Of a DNA stretch of 64,000 nt, positions 45,161-56,856 are shown in pieces. The translations under genes and the position numbers were made by a program. Under the pieces are notes generated by a model, which was not told where the DNA came from, made no database searches, and saw only the letters and a list, made by a program, of their open reading frames with translations. The stretch is from Cristatella mucedo (Eukaryota; Bryozoa; Phylactolaemata; Cristatellidae). The stretch covers positions 2,954,001 to 3,018,000 of the forward strand of contig WPIO01000023.1 of NCBI GenBank assembly GCA_009760855.2, written 5' to 3'. How positions within the stretch are numbered: position 1 is the stretch's first letter; the number at the start of each line of letters is the position of its first letter.

Positions 45161-45639
45161 CATGGCACTTTAGACGTGCCGAGTTCGATGGCCAAATCGT
45201 CATCTAACCTGCTCCAGCTTCAATGTTGCTTTTGGTTTTGTCAATCACTGCATCTCTGCATTCGATACTATTAGCTATTGGGCTTCCTGCTGACTGGAGA
45301 CAGGTCGATTGAACGGCGAACAATCGTAAACATTTTGGCAGAACAATTACGCTATGAATTACGTAACACGTAATTTGCTGTTCTCAACCGTAGTTTGCAG
45401 TCACGAGTGCATAGAGCGTGGATTAGTTCATTTAAACAGCACTATAAAGACAGTGGCAGCCTGTGCACGATGCATAGATTTTGAGCTTTACTAGGTTGCC
45501 ATAACGATGCTATAATATTACCATTGGTACTCTCTAAACTCAGTACCTGTTAGTGTCGGAAGACCTCATTTAGGCAGAATATTTAGCGGGAGAGAAGCTC
45601 CTTTTACGTCGAGTTCTCTTCAGTCATTTCAGATAGAGA

Positions 45640-45699
45640 ATGTATATATAATATATATATATATAGATATATATATATTATATATATATATATATATAG

Positions 45700-45730
<31 letters not shown>

Positions 45731-45733
45731 GAT
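45640..45733. repeat. (TA)n with GATA variants
   Basis: TA repeats are interrupted by ATAGATATA units, abutting the endonuclease fragment. Confidence 0.93.
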
Positions 45734-45734
45734 A

Positions 45735-46090
45735 TTAGCCGGCGGTGCCCTGCCCTGCCGGGTCGAGCGAGCTACCCTGGCATCCCGGTTCAGGAACAGG
45801 GACCACACGGCTTCCACGCCGGTAATGGCGTCGGAGACGCAGTGCTGTCTCAAAGCCGCCCTCTCCTAGCGTCGGATGCCGAGTTCGGCCAGGCACGTTT
45901 CTTTGTCTGGCCAGCAGCTGCCGAGAGCCTCGACCACGAAGGGCCTAACCACGGCCGACCGGTACCCAGCAGTCAGGAAAGACCGGGCAATGGCTGCATA
46001 TTTATCGGTCTTGTTCCGGGCCGCCACAATCAAAAGCATCCTCGCTGCTGTTGAATGGCACCGTTACATCCACAATTACTAAATCAGTGT
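45735..46090 (-). mobile_element. R2/NeSL-type LINE fragment, restriction-like endonuclease region
   Basis: The minus strand reads LVIVDVTVPFNSSEDAFDCG, then YAAIARSFLTAGYRSAVVRP, FVVEALGSCWPDKETCLAEL, GIRR and LRQHCVSDAITGVEAVWSLF with one frameshift and one stop. The pattern VDVTVPF...KYA.....L...GY...V.PFVVGALG is the C-terminal endonuclease of early-branching LINEs (R2, CRE, NeSL groups). It is distinct from the CR1/L2 copies that fill the window. Only this terminal piece is present. Confidence 0.7.
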
Positions 46091-46129
46091 GTGTGTATGT
46101 TTGTATGTAGCGGTCCTGAGCAGCTACTG

Positions 46130-46322
46130 CTTTGCCACTCGCTCCCTCGACTGCTTTCCCGACTCTGCTATGCTTCCCACTTTCTCTTTGTGGCATGAGA
46201 TAAAGTATGTTGGCTACCGAATGCGTACCAATAGTTGCTTAGGCTATGAGTGCGCTGTACAAAACTCTCCTGCATAATGCCAACATAATCTTTGTATGGT
46301 TACAGATGGAGAAACATTACAT

Positions 46323-46326
<4 letters not shown>
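46130..46326 (+). mobile_element. LINE 3' UTR, subfamily P
   Basis: TATGCTTCCCACTTTCTCTT, GGCTACCGAATGCGTACCAA, CGCTGTACAAAACTCTCCTG and ACATTACATTACAT match the 1.5 kb and 33.3 kb copies. It runs straight into a TA microsatellite. Confidence 0.7.

Positions 46327-46405
<79 letters not shown>
46327..46405. repeat. (TA)n microsatellite
   Basis: About 78 bases of TA directly follow the LINE-P 3' end. Confidence 0.97.
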
Positions 46406-46407
<2 letters not shown>

Positions 46408-46663
46408 TGTCCAAAACACAAGCTATGCACTTAATGTATGCATACATACATATACACAGCAGTCTTCGCAGGCTTACAAATAATCGCTATTTGAAAAGTG
46501 GTTTTGGAACTTGACTTACTGCACTCGCTACAACTGTGCTTTGAGCTTGTTCTTGAAACATTTTGAATCTGCCACACGACATTCTGGAATAGCTGTTGCA
46601 TGTATGTGTGACACTAGCAGTACAGTTTATCGGAGAATATGTATGCCAATCACTGAGAGCTTA

Positions 46664-48170
46664 TAATAATAATAATACACTTGATAAAGCTCCCTCGGAG
46701 AGCTCAATCTCTTTCTAGGCGCTTTACATTTGCTGCAAACGGAAACGAGATTGAATGGTGAGTAATATAAAACTCGATAAACAACATGAATAACATGGTT
46801 AGGGGTGACATGCACATGGGTCAGCATGAAAGTGTGATTATTGCGGCATGCAATTGTGTCAGCATACATAAGCATATAGAGGACAAATCACAGGGACCCA
46901 CGAAAGGCTGTCATAAATAGGTATGTTTTTAGTTTCTTTTTAAGTTTGCACAAGTCAGGAGACGTCGACGCAGATAGGGAGTGAGTTCCAGACTCTAGGA
47001 AATTACGAATTAAAGGCACGGTCTCCAAAGAATTTGAGGTTTGTATGAGGTATAGTTAAATAGTTATAGACTCAGAAAAGCGGGTGGTACGATGCTTAGC
47101 CTGGTGGGGGAGTAGATCTCATAGGTAGGCTGGAGCCAAAGAATGAAGGCACCTGAAAGTAAGCAGCAAAACCTTAAATTCGATGCGTTGCTTTACTTGT
47201 AGCCAGTGCAGGTCTGCGAGAAATGGCAACTGCGACGCTCACGACAGACAAGCCTAGCTGTAGAGTTTTGCACCTGTAAGAGCCTGAGTGAACAGGCCGG
47301 TAGGCTAGCAAGCAATAAGTTGCAGAAGTCAAGACGGGATGTTATAAATGCATGGATCAGTTTAGATGCGGTATCCCTGTCTACACAAGCCCGAATTTCA
47401 GTAATGTTATGTAGCTGAAAGTAGGCAGACTTGACTGTGTAGCTGATGTGGTCGTCCAATGAAAGGCCACTTTTGAACATGGCACATACGTTTCGTGCAG
47501 ATTCAACAGGAGATTTTCCGGCAGAGCCTACTGTAAGCGTAAGCCTTTCCAATTTCTGAGTTACACTTGGTTTACCCATAGCTACTAATTTGGTTTCATC
47601 ATCATTCAATTTAAGAAAGTTTGCTGCCATCCATGTGCAGATGTCATCTATACATGTAGCAAGGAATTTGAGAGAATTCGACGTGCTCCAAGGTTGGGAG
47701 GGATTAAAGCAAAGGTTCAACTGAGTGTCACCCGCATTGAAGTTAAAGCCTGGATTGTGTGCTTGGCAATCACATCCGCAAGTTGGAGAGTATAAACAGT
47801 TAAAATAACCGGACCTAGCACGGAGCCCTGAGGTACCCCATATTTCAGTGTTACCTTGGATGATCTTTGTCCATTCACATCAATACTTTGGAATCTCCCA
47901 CTGAAATAGCACCTGAACCATTTCAGAGCAGTGCTAGTGATGCCTAGGCGAGATGACAGGCGCTCAAGAAGGACTCGGCGATCGACAGTATCAAAAGCTA
48001 GCGAAAGATCGAGCAGACAAGCAGAGATACTCTTCTTATGTCTGCATTCCTGAGTAGGTCGTTGTACACCTGAAGCAGTGCTGACTCCCGGAAACCGCTT
48101 TTCGGCACGATACGCGTCATATGTGTCAAGGAAATTTATTTGTACATATTGGGGAAGAGCATTCAATCGC
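46664..48170 (-). mobile_element. LINE (CR1/L2-type), longest copy: RT core to 3' tail
   Basis: Two overlapping minus frames encode RT and downstream sequence. The first (48166-47717) has LLDLSLAFDTVDRRVLLERL, ITSTALKWFRCYFSGRFQSI and YGVPQGSVLGP. The second (47720-47193) has KLNDDETKLVAMGKP, then SLDDHISYTVKSAYFQLHNI and ASKLIHAFITSRLDFCNLLL. The catalytic YADD position reads as NAGD-like and falls at the frameshift between the two, so it is inactive. The 3' UTR is subfamily Y with a (TTA)n tail at 46664. The N-terminal endonuclease is absent (5' truncation). Confidence 0.88.
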
Positions 48171-49638
48171 TAAATTGTGTCGACATTTGTAGACAGAATA
48201 TTCATATAGGGGGAAAGAGGTAGAGAGAGAGCCAACTTCATTGTTGTTACCACAGCAGAACGGTCGGGTAGCTAGATTGAGAACGGACCTGAAGAGCAAT
48301 CGATCCTCCCGACAGCAGACAGTATATATCGAAGCTGGTCACTGCTGATCATTGTACGTGGTTTAGACGAACTCCAATCTCGCTGCTGATCCCAGCGAGC
48401 TGTACAGCTGGCTAATTAGGTTGAAGCACATTTCAACTGCATGGGTACTGCAGGTTGACATCTTTGCAAGCTGACTGCTTGCAGAGGGGCTGCTGCCCAA
48501 TGTTGTGCAAAAATGTTCGTGCCGGTGCATTGTTGCTCGTCGGACATAGTCTCGAAGATAATAGTTTCAAGCATTACTCGGCAACAGTTAGCATTTGTGG
48601 TCAGCAATGCTGATATTGTCGCTGCAGCCTCCGGATAGCAAGAGTGCCAGAAGTCTGCTCTGTCAGCGCTATAGGCCACCAGAGGTAGCTATTAGAGCTA
48701 CCTTTGGTAGCTGGAAATGGCTCTCTGTGGGATGCCAGGCGCCGGGTCGCACAGCAGTCTAACGGCCACCAGTTACGTCTGGCCCACCGGCAGGAAAATG
48801 CCAGACTGATACTTAGTGGATACATCGATGAGTGACCTTTTGCTCCGTTCTTAGCCCAGCCAGCATTGGACTTTGAGTGCCTGGATATGGTGTTGGAACG
48901 CTCTGGGTAGGGAAAAGCCTACGTGAACCGGTGTATCAAATTGAACGGCACGGTTGGCGTGTAAGAACAAGACTGCCTAGGTAAATATGGAGCTCTGCTA
49001 GTTCAGGTCGTGGATCGAACTTACCATGATTTTATTTGGGGAATCTTTCTTTACTTCTCCGTAGGCTTAATATAACCTTGCAGGCCCCGAACCTGCTCTC
49101 GGCATCGCTTTCATCGTGACGTCATATCCAGGTTGCATGCGATGTGCAGATCGATCACAGAAGTCTTCGTCATAGTTTTCTTCCGTCAGATACGAACAAG
49201 AAGAGATGATTTGCATCCCGAGGAGTGAGGAGGCCGCTAATTAGTCTTGACCTACACGGACCCGGAATCGTGCAAAACAATATGGCTGCTGCCTGGGCTG
49301 GCAGCTTCTTTCGTCTGGGCACCTGAGATATCAGCAGTGAACAGCGGGTAAATGTTCAGCTAACAGCTGGCATTTGCTTGCTGCGCTTTAGCTAATTCTT
49401 AATGAGCAGCTGTCTGGCCCGGACTCGAGGCTGTGAACTTACGTTACAGGCTCAGCCGACATACGTTGCAGAAACGCAATCGGTGTCTGCGGCTCAATCT
49501 GTGGCCGAAGTCTGTGGAAGCAGTTGGCGACAAGTAGCCGATTAGGTTGCCAGAGGCTGATTTGACGAGTTTTATTTGGCATACAGTATGGAGGCAATTT
49601 CTATTGATGCGTCTGAAGAATCCCTCTCTCTGTGTCTC
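48171..49638. other. No supported gene
   Basis: Unclassified sequence without recognised proteins. Confidence 0.4.
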
Positions 49639-49660
49639 TGTCAGTCTGTCTGTCTGTCTG

Positions 49661-49739
<79 letters not shown>
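49639..49739. repeat. (GTCT)n/(CT)n microsatellite
   Basis: A short GTCT run is followed by about 75 bases of CT. Confidence 0.96.
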
Positions 49740-49741
<2 letters not shown>

Positions 49742-50559
49742 GACAGCATGAACCGGTACCTGCCAGTTGTAGCAAGCTTCAGCATCGCTTTCGCCTCTCA
49801 GGATAAAAACAGTAGTAGAAAACTTCCCGGAGGCATTGAAACTGTGTACTGTGATGAAACGGTTTCTAAGAGGCTTTCCATCCGTATCGGAGACTTGAAT
49901 TTTTCTCAAGTTCGAGTCAAGTCTAGTCAGTGCCTTCTTTGTGAATGGAAAGCAATTTGAAAGCAATGAGGGCTCAGCTCGCCAAATATGTCGTGCTGAC
50001 GGTTCAACCTTTTCTGCCATTCTTTTGCTATTTAAATTCGTCGCATCGCCATAAGGCTAATTTACGAAGGGTATATACTGGATAAACTAGGTCATCAAAC
50101 GATATGAAAGCTAGATCCATCCGTACGTGCGTGGGCAAAAACTACCAAGTATCCGGAGGGTTTCAAAGGACTATGATAAGGAAGATACTATTTGTATGGC
50201 ATCACGAGAGACCAGATCTTGTGTAAGCAATTCGCATGGGCGTAAAAGGGGAGTGCGTGTGAACCTTTAAGAGAAAATGACATTCGCAGTTTCGGTCTTA
50301 AGAAGCATACAAAGGACAGTTCACACGAACAAAGCTCTGTAAGGAACAGGCGGATGTTAGTTTCACTTTAAATGTCGTCAAGTCGGAGGGTGTCATAAAG
50401 CCTGGTTCACGTGGGAGTAAAGGCTTTACTTGCATATGAACTGGAGGCATTAGTGCCGAAAGTATGATTAGTAACTGAAGACATCGTCTACGCGTAATTC
50501 GAGGTGAACTAAAGGCAGAGCTCAGTTACAAGCGTCAGAGGAGCGAAGGTCTCTGGGGA
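49740..50559. other. Unclassified; possible minus-strand LINE piece at about 50300-50470
   Basis: The part ATACAAAGGACAGTTCACAC to GTCGTCAAGTCGG... resembles the region just 5' of the tail of the minus-strand copy at 56.9-57.1 kb. Similarity is weak. Confidence 0.3.
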
Positions 50560-52275
50560 TGTAGTTCTTTGCCCTGTACCTACTCGACCAATTTCATTCT
50601 GTACCCTTTAGGCCCCACAAGTACCGGCAGTCTTCTGAGATGCATTTATTGGCTGCTTCTCAACCCGACTAGAATAATGAGTGCGTCCCTAGCCTTACAT
50701 TTTGCTGTCTCCTTCGCGTCCTTCAAAGTTTCTGGTTACAGACTAGTCATCAAGAAGTCAACTCTAAATCAGGGTAACTTGAATAACTTTCGCCTAGTCT
50801 CCCTTCAGCCATGCCTATCAGCAATTGAAGGAATAGTGGCAGAGCAGCTAAACTATTACCTCACAATTTAACAAAAGCTCTGTGAGAATTCACTAGAAAG
50901 ACTCAGCGACAGTTTAGTGGCCTTCTCAGAAAGATTGACTTTGATAGAATATCTAGTTTTATTACTCGCTTTGCTGGATCTGTCGGCAGCCTTCAATACC
51001 CGTGAATGCGACGTCCTTCGTGCTTATTGTATCTTGTGGGTATCGTTGGCTCTACAATGGTTTAAGTCCTACCTTAGTGGGATAATTCAGAGTACAGATG
51101 TCTACGGCCAACGGTTATTTGATAAGCCTATACAATATGACTACCTTTTCTCGGCCCACAATTATGTTCACAGTATGTATTCTCATTCTTCACCATGTAA
51201 TGGTGAAGCACAATATAGGCTTTTGTTACTATGCCGTCGACGAGCTCCTTGCCTTTGAGAATGCCTGCCTCAAAGAGTTCTCAACTTGCACATTTTTATT
51301 GCTGACAGTTGTATTTGGATGGCGGCAAGCTTTCTCAAATTGAAAGACCGACAAGCCAACTTCCTAATTATGGACAAATCTAGTTTACTCTAACTTTGAA
51401 TGCACGATCAAATCGGCTCGGTCAGCCTATCCCCTGTGGCCTCTTTATGGAGTCAGCTCGCCCTGTTCAAAACGACTTTCGCTTGATGACCACATAAGCT
51501 CCGCAGTAAAGTCAGCCTATTTTTATCTACGTAGAATTGCAGAAATTCGAATGCGCTGAGAATAGGAATTTCGCCACTATGATGGTCCTCACAAGTGCGA
51601 TATCGCGTCTAGATACCTGTAACTCTTTCCCTATATGTATTTATGTCTGTGCAATAAAACACTTGCAGTTGGGGCAAAACTGTGCAGCTAGACTTTTCTG
51701 TCGTGGACGTCGAACTTGCTATGTTTGAATACTTCTCATCGACCTGCGCTAGCTCCCCATAGTGCATCCCGTAGACTTAAGGTTCCGTCAGTGTCTTTTA
51801 TGGAATAATAATAATAATACATATTTTATAGCACCCTCGGATCACTTAATCTCTTTCTAGGCACTTTACATATGCTGTAAGGAAGCATCCCTCTATCGAA
51901 TTATTTCGGCTCACATGCATCTGAATTTTGACTCCTCAGACTCCGTTCGTTCAGCTGTACTTCTATCCATTAGGTCGGCCAAAGCACTATGCCAGCTCAA
52001 CTGCTTTAGAGAGCCCGCCTTTGGTTCTTACGCACCCAAACCTATAATTCATTATCGATTGACATCCTAAAATTCTCTGGCTTAAACGATATTTCAAAAG
52101 AAGTGAAAACCTCACCCGTTACTCACCAAATTTGCTACGAACGCGTGAATTTAACTTTTTATGTGCTTACATTTGCTGAAACTGTTCATATCATTAATCT
52201 GCTGACCTTCCTTTGCGTCATCTGTAGTGAGCGTAGAAAGGTAGTAAGCTTTCTCAGGATGATTATCGGTGGCAT
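50560..52275 (+). mobile_element. LINE (CR1/L2-type) with RT N-terminal half, with nested fragment
   Basis: It reads NLNNFRLVSLQPCLSAIEGI and VAEQLNYYLT (family YRPVSLLPFLSKILE...QLNDYL), LLALLDLSAAFNT and LALQWFKSYLSGIIQSTDVY. Then DDHISSAVKSAYFYLRRIAE and a decayed C-terminus follow. It ends with TTGCTGAAACTGTTCATATC...GTGGCATTATTATTACTT at about 52275. It keeps more of the RT 5' half than any other copy, but has many stops. A reversed LINE tail lies within it at 51806-51885. Confidence 0.75.
51806..51885 (-). mobile_element. LINE tail nested in another LINE
   Basis: AATAATAATAATACATATTT followed by AGCACCCTCGGATCACTTAA and CTAGGCACTTTACATATGC is a reversed LINE 3' end. The host LINE frame resumes after it. 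Confidence 0.6.
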
Positions 52276-54119
52276 TATTATTACTTGATATCGCTCTGGA
52301 AGATAATTTAGTCGATTTCGGCTGCATCTCGGCAGACACCTGGAAGACAGTGCACTTGCAAATCAGTAAAATGGATCAGGACAGAGTTAGTAATGGAAAT
52401 TTCAGAAAAAAGTGCGCGAGTTCTTCAGAAATGACCGCTAATCTGCTTGAGGTGTGAATGCTCATTGGTGTCCGCGATAGGCCGCTAATGGTGGGTGCGG
52501 CTGCAAGAATCGGTAAGTAGCGTCAGCAGGCCGGGTGCATTTCATCAGTGTACACTCTGCCAGGTAAACCAACGAAGGTCGAGTACGGTGATCTCGGCGT
52601 CGGCGGGCTTTGGAAATCAGCATGATCTTGAAGTCTCTGCGAATGAGTGTAAGAGCAGCGATAATGCTCACTCAATCACGTCTTGCGCAGCACTCTCATT
52701 CAAGCTCGGTGAGAATTATTTTCCTAGCTCCTACGACCTAGTCACTTAGCAAATGCAATAGTGCACTGCTCAACATAGAAGCTCACGGCGGCGGTAAAGA
52801 ACTTCCGCAACTAATACGACGTGTCAGAGAAGCGGGCAGCAACAGTAGGAAAACCAGCCTCCGTTCCATAGGCCGACCGGACAGGTGCAGGGCTGCCGAG
52901 TGCGTTTCAGTGATCTTTGTAATCCTTTTGCCGGCAGCCAAGAATACATTTTTGTGTAGCTCGTGACTTCAAAGAATGCTGTGCAGCCGAAAATGGAAGA
53001 CGGTAATGGAAAGCTCTATTGGCGGTGTGGACGAAAGGAAAACTAAACTGCATCTTAAATTACCGAACAACAATCTGATTACCGGACACAGGCTTTCTGC
53101 ATTGTTGGGCTGTCAAGCGCAAGAGTTATATATACTACCGAATGGCAATAATCAATATTCCAAATAAGTTCTTATGATGACAATCGATCATCAAAAAAAG
53201 CTGTGCGTGATCAGTCAACGATAGACTAGCAATGCTCATTGAAAAGATAGTGTTAATTTAGCCATTTGAGCATGGCTGATCTTGCCCAGCATGGCATCGC
53301 AACGCAGCTGACTGGCATGAGACATTGGTCATTAAGTGGCTTGCTTTGGACGACAGCCATGAGCCAAGCCCCGTTGCAGCAGTTGTTGAAATTCTTTCTT
53401 CCCTGATGAAGTCTTAAGAGTCTTTAGACTTACCAAGATCTGGTGCACTATTTTCCGCTGGATTTTGAAGGAAGGCCACCGGTCCATAACCTCCGCCCCG
53501 CTACAAGTGCTTCATTGCCGTACAAGAGAAGTTCTGTCCCACGCACAACACAACCACGCTCTCCTGACGATAGCCACTGCACCCACAGCGGTCACGTGTT
53601 ACCCGATACTGGCGCTGTTCAAACAGCTGCATTCCATCTCACGGGCGCCAGGGTCGGAGTGCAAGGATCAAAACGGCTACTGGCGAGACTTCCGGGAAGC
53701 AGCCGCTGCTGCTAGCGTTCTTAACGTCGCTGCATTCCTCTAGTTACTTTTCGCGAGCCACGCAAGTCCAAACTTGTTGGACGCCAAGGATGAGCTTTTT
53801 TTTGGGTGGCTTGCATTACGCCGGCCGCATTGCCCAGCCGAAAGGCGAACCCCTGCAACTTGTGGACAGCCGGCCGATCCGGCTCGGCCATTCGTGTCCC
53901 CAAACCGGAAATGCACAGAACGAGATAACTAAAGCTCTCTTTGGCTACAGGGAAGCCAAGCTTTGCTAGCTTTGTTTCGCTAAATTTGGTCGACTGCTTA
54001 GTACGAGCAATTAATCCCTTCAATGCCCGCGGCACCAGCCGTCGATGCAATGCTCCCTGGCTCGGGCCCTTTCCGACCGCCAAGTGCCTCGATGGCCACG
54101 AGCTCTCGTCATGGATGAA
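52276..54119. other. No supported gene
   Basis: Frames at 53443-53743 (+) and 53721-54083 (-) overlap and show no known domain. Confidence 0.4.
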
Positions 54120-54440
54120 GGCCGTGTGGTGGCCTAGAAGGTAAGGTGCACTTAACGTCCGAGGTGGTTTTCGTTTATTTTTTCAAGCATGATTTTACTT
54201 ACCATTCAATTGCATTTCACTTTACAGCAAATGTAAAGCGCCTAGAGCGAGATTAAGTTCTCTGAGAGCGCTTTATCAAGTGAATTATTATTATTATTAT
54301 TATTACGTCCGAGGTGGTGGCTTTGAATCGTGCAGTGGGTGATCTTTTATTGCCAGCTGCAAGCGGTGGCGACAGACATTACAACTCTTCTGCCGCTATA
54401 CAGCTGAGGCTGTTAAATCAGTCAATATTTATGTATATAT
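54120..54440 (+). repeat. SINE-A split by a LINE tail insertion
   Basis: The SINE head reads to ACGTCCGAGGTGGT at 54155-54168. The same 14 bases recur at 54305-54318, where the SINE continues (TGGCTTTGAATCGTGCAGTG ... CTATACAGCTGAGGCTGTTA). The intervening 136 bases are a LINE 3' end. Confidence 0.85.
54169..54304 (+). mobile_element. 5'-truncated LINE tail with 14-bp target duplication
   Basis: It holds only the last 120 or so bases of subfamily Y (TTTACTTACCATTCAATTGC, AAAGCGCCTAGAGCGAGATT, CTTTATCAAGTGAATTATT). It is bounded by the direct repeat ACGTCCGAGGTGGT, the signature of target-primed reverse transcription. Confidence 0.88.
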
Positions 54441-54521
54441 TTGTTATTGGATTCAGTACAGCGGGCAGTATTCGACAACGTGATTTCAAAATAATCGACG
54501 ACCGTAGTGCACAGCCCGGAA

Positions 54522-56561
54522 CAGAGACGTAGCAAGGGGTGGGTAAGGGGCGCCGAGGCCAGAGGGGCGCTAAAAGCAAAATGGATTGTTCGTCTTTTTT
54601 TTCTAAATTTTCACGTCGCAATACCAATCTTGATTTCAAGAAAGTCCTTGTTTCAATGGCCTTGAGTGCTGCTGGCTGAGCTAGTGAAGCATGTTGACAG
54701 ACTTAGAACAAGCACGGAAGCACAGTGGGGATGCGACCGCCGCGTATTCGGCTGGCGCTCGCTGCACAGCAAGCACACGGCCGCTCACGCCTAGTCCGCG
54801 CTCCAACTGCCCTCCCCGACCGCTCTCCCTATTCTGCCTGTCACAGGCGCCAAGGGCGACCTGCTAAGCCGCATCAAGGTTGAGCAGGCGTGCCGTGACC
54901 GAGCACCGATAACCTATCAGATCACACGAGTTAGCCTTAATGGCTGTGCTACGACAACGCAGCAGTCATGTCTGACCACTTGTCAGGTGTCGTAAAGAGA
55001 ATACTGTCCAGAGATGAAAAGTTAATTTTTGTAAACTGTGATAACCACAGCTTAAAACTCGCAGGAGTTAATGCTTCAAGTCACGATTCCGTTGTCATTA
55101 TCTTTTTTTGGAACAGTAGAGATCATTTACTTATTTTAAACTCTGATGTGGAAGAACTGAAATACGTCTTAGCCATCACTGTCAAACGTGACTCTGCAAC
55201 AAGGCGGAGTGCAAGAGTGGAGGCCGTGCAAGCTATCATCACTAGGTAAGGTGGTTGCTTTTCACGATCTCGGCCCCGAGGTCGTGGGTTCGAATCCTGT
55301 GGTGGGTGATTCTTTATCACCGCTGCGAGCCATAAAAGGTTCTTCTGTCGCTATACAAAAGAGGCTGTTGAATCAGCTAGTATTTGTTTCTAATTCTAGG
55401 TATTTTGGAGCAACTTTTTGAGGACGCACGCGGAACACTTGAAACAAGAAGTAAAACTGGCACTCTCCTACATCGTATTTCATACTTCAACTTGTTGACT
55501 CTGTTGCCATTTTGGAACAGCATCTTATGGAAGATTAACCGCGTTCAGAAAAGACTGCAAGATCCAAAGATGAACTTCAAACACTCATCTTGTGACCTCC
55601 ACTCTCTTGAGATTGAGTTGTCAAGATTTCAAGAAGACCTGTGCCAAGAATCATTACTAGATGCTAAAAGGAGATGTGAAATGTAGGCGATTGCAGTTGA
55701 ACGAATAGTCCGCCGAATGAGGACACATATGCGTGGAGAATGCTCTCAAGATGTTGGTCTCACGCCAGAAGTAGAGATTTTAAGAATCATAAAGGACAGC
55801 ATGGAAATCTCCGAAAAGAACTTGCAACTAGGTTTTCTCGGCTCACAGATCTTGATGTCAAATTTGGTTTCTTGTCGGATGCTGAGAAGCTTTGGAAGAC
55901 AACTGATCAGACCAAACTCCGCCAGTAATTTATAGATCTTAGAGGCTTATCTGGCTCGGACGTCGATGGAACAGAGCTGTACAACAAAATATGCAACTAT
56001 AAAATGCTTTTTGTGACACTTCCTGACTGGGCATCAAAGACACCACTCGAACTCATGTCTTTCACTGTCAGTTATGGAGAAGATGTTTTTCCAAATTTGA
56101 GAGTTTTCTTCGAATTGGTTGTTCTCACCAAAGCTGTACCAATTGCCAGTTTGCATGTTCCTTTAGCAAGCTGACGATAATTCTCTCTTATCTGAGAGCA
56201 GCAATGGGGTTAGATCAACTCTCCGATTTAGTCTTGTTACGCATAGAGAAAGATACACCTATATAAATGAATTATATTATAAAATGAATTATATACACTG
56301 CAAAATATTGACTTTCAAACAGTAATAGATCAGTTTTCCACGTTCAAGGTCAGAAAACTCTACTTAAGTTAATGCTGCGATAGCTACCTTCTTCTTACCT
56401 GTCCTATAGTTAGTACAACTTTCTCGACGCGATATGCCAGATAGCGTGTGCTTTTTGCATTTCTTCTTTGATGGAGCTATTGCGCAGCAATTTTTGACAA
56501 GGGGAGGGGGTCCTATTTGTAGTTTTGTCCCCGGGCTCAAAAAAGTCTCACTACGCCACTG
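54522..56561 (+). mobile_element. hAT-superfamily DNA transposon (ZMYM1-like transposase), inactive
   Basis: The ends CAGAGACGTAG and (minus strand) CAGTGGCGTAG form an inverted repeat, and the flanks GCCCGGAA and GCCCGAAA are an 8-bp target duplication with one change. Inside are transposase remains of the ZMYM1/DUF4371 type: KLIFVNCDNHSLKLAGVNAS, SARVEAVQAI, then LLPFWNSILWKINRVQKRLQ and DVGLTPEVEILRI. Further on are DLDVKFGFLSDAEKLWKTTD, SKTPLELMSFTVSYGEDVFP, and a dimerisation segment (CTFSFSKLTIILSYLRAAMG). Stops, frameshifts and a SINE-A insertion (55241-55395) inactivate it. The N-terminal zinc-finger part is missing. Confidence 0.87.
55241..55395 (+). repeat. SINE-A inserted in the hAT element
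   Basis: ACTAGGTAAGGTGGTTGCTT, the B-box GTGGGTTCGAATCCTG and GAATCAGCTAGTATTTG mark a near-consensus copy. Transposase similarity stops at VQAIITR just before it and resumes with LEQLFEDARGT just after. Confidence 0.85.
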
Positions 56562-56856
56562 GCCCGAAACGATCCTGCAGTTGAGATTTATCTCTATCTA
56601 CTCAGGAAAGATGTGCTTTTTGTCGGCCGGTGCTCTACTGATAGCACCATCGAGACGACTTGTTAACTGCACAAAGTGGGTTTAAAACATTGAATTTAAC
56701 TTTCCACTTGTGTGTGTCGAGCCGAACCTCGTGCATCGCCCAAATTAGCGTGCATGTTTTCAATTTCATGTGTGGTGCCGTGCAGTAACCGTTGAGCGGT
56801 CGGTGACGGGAGACCGTATCCTCCGCTCGACTGAAGTAGTCTAGGCAGGCGGTCAT

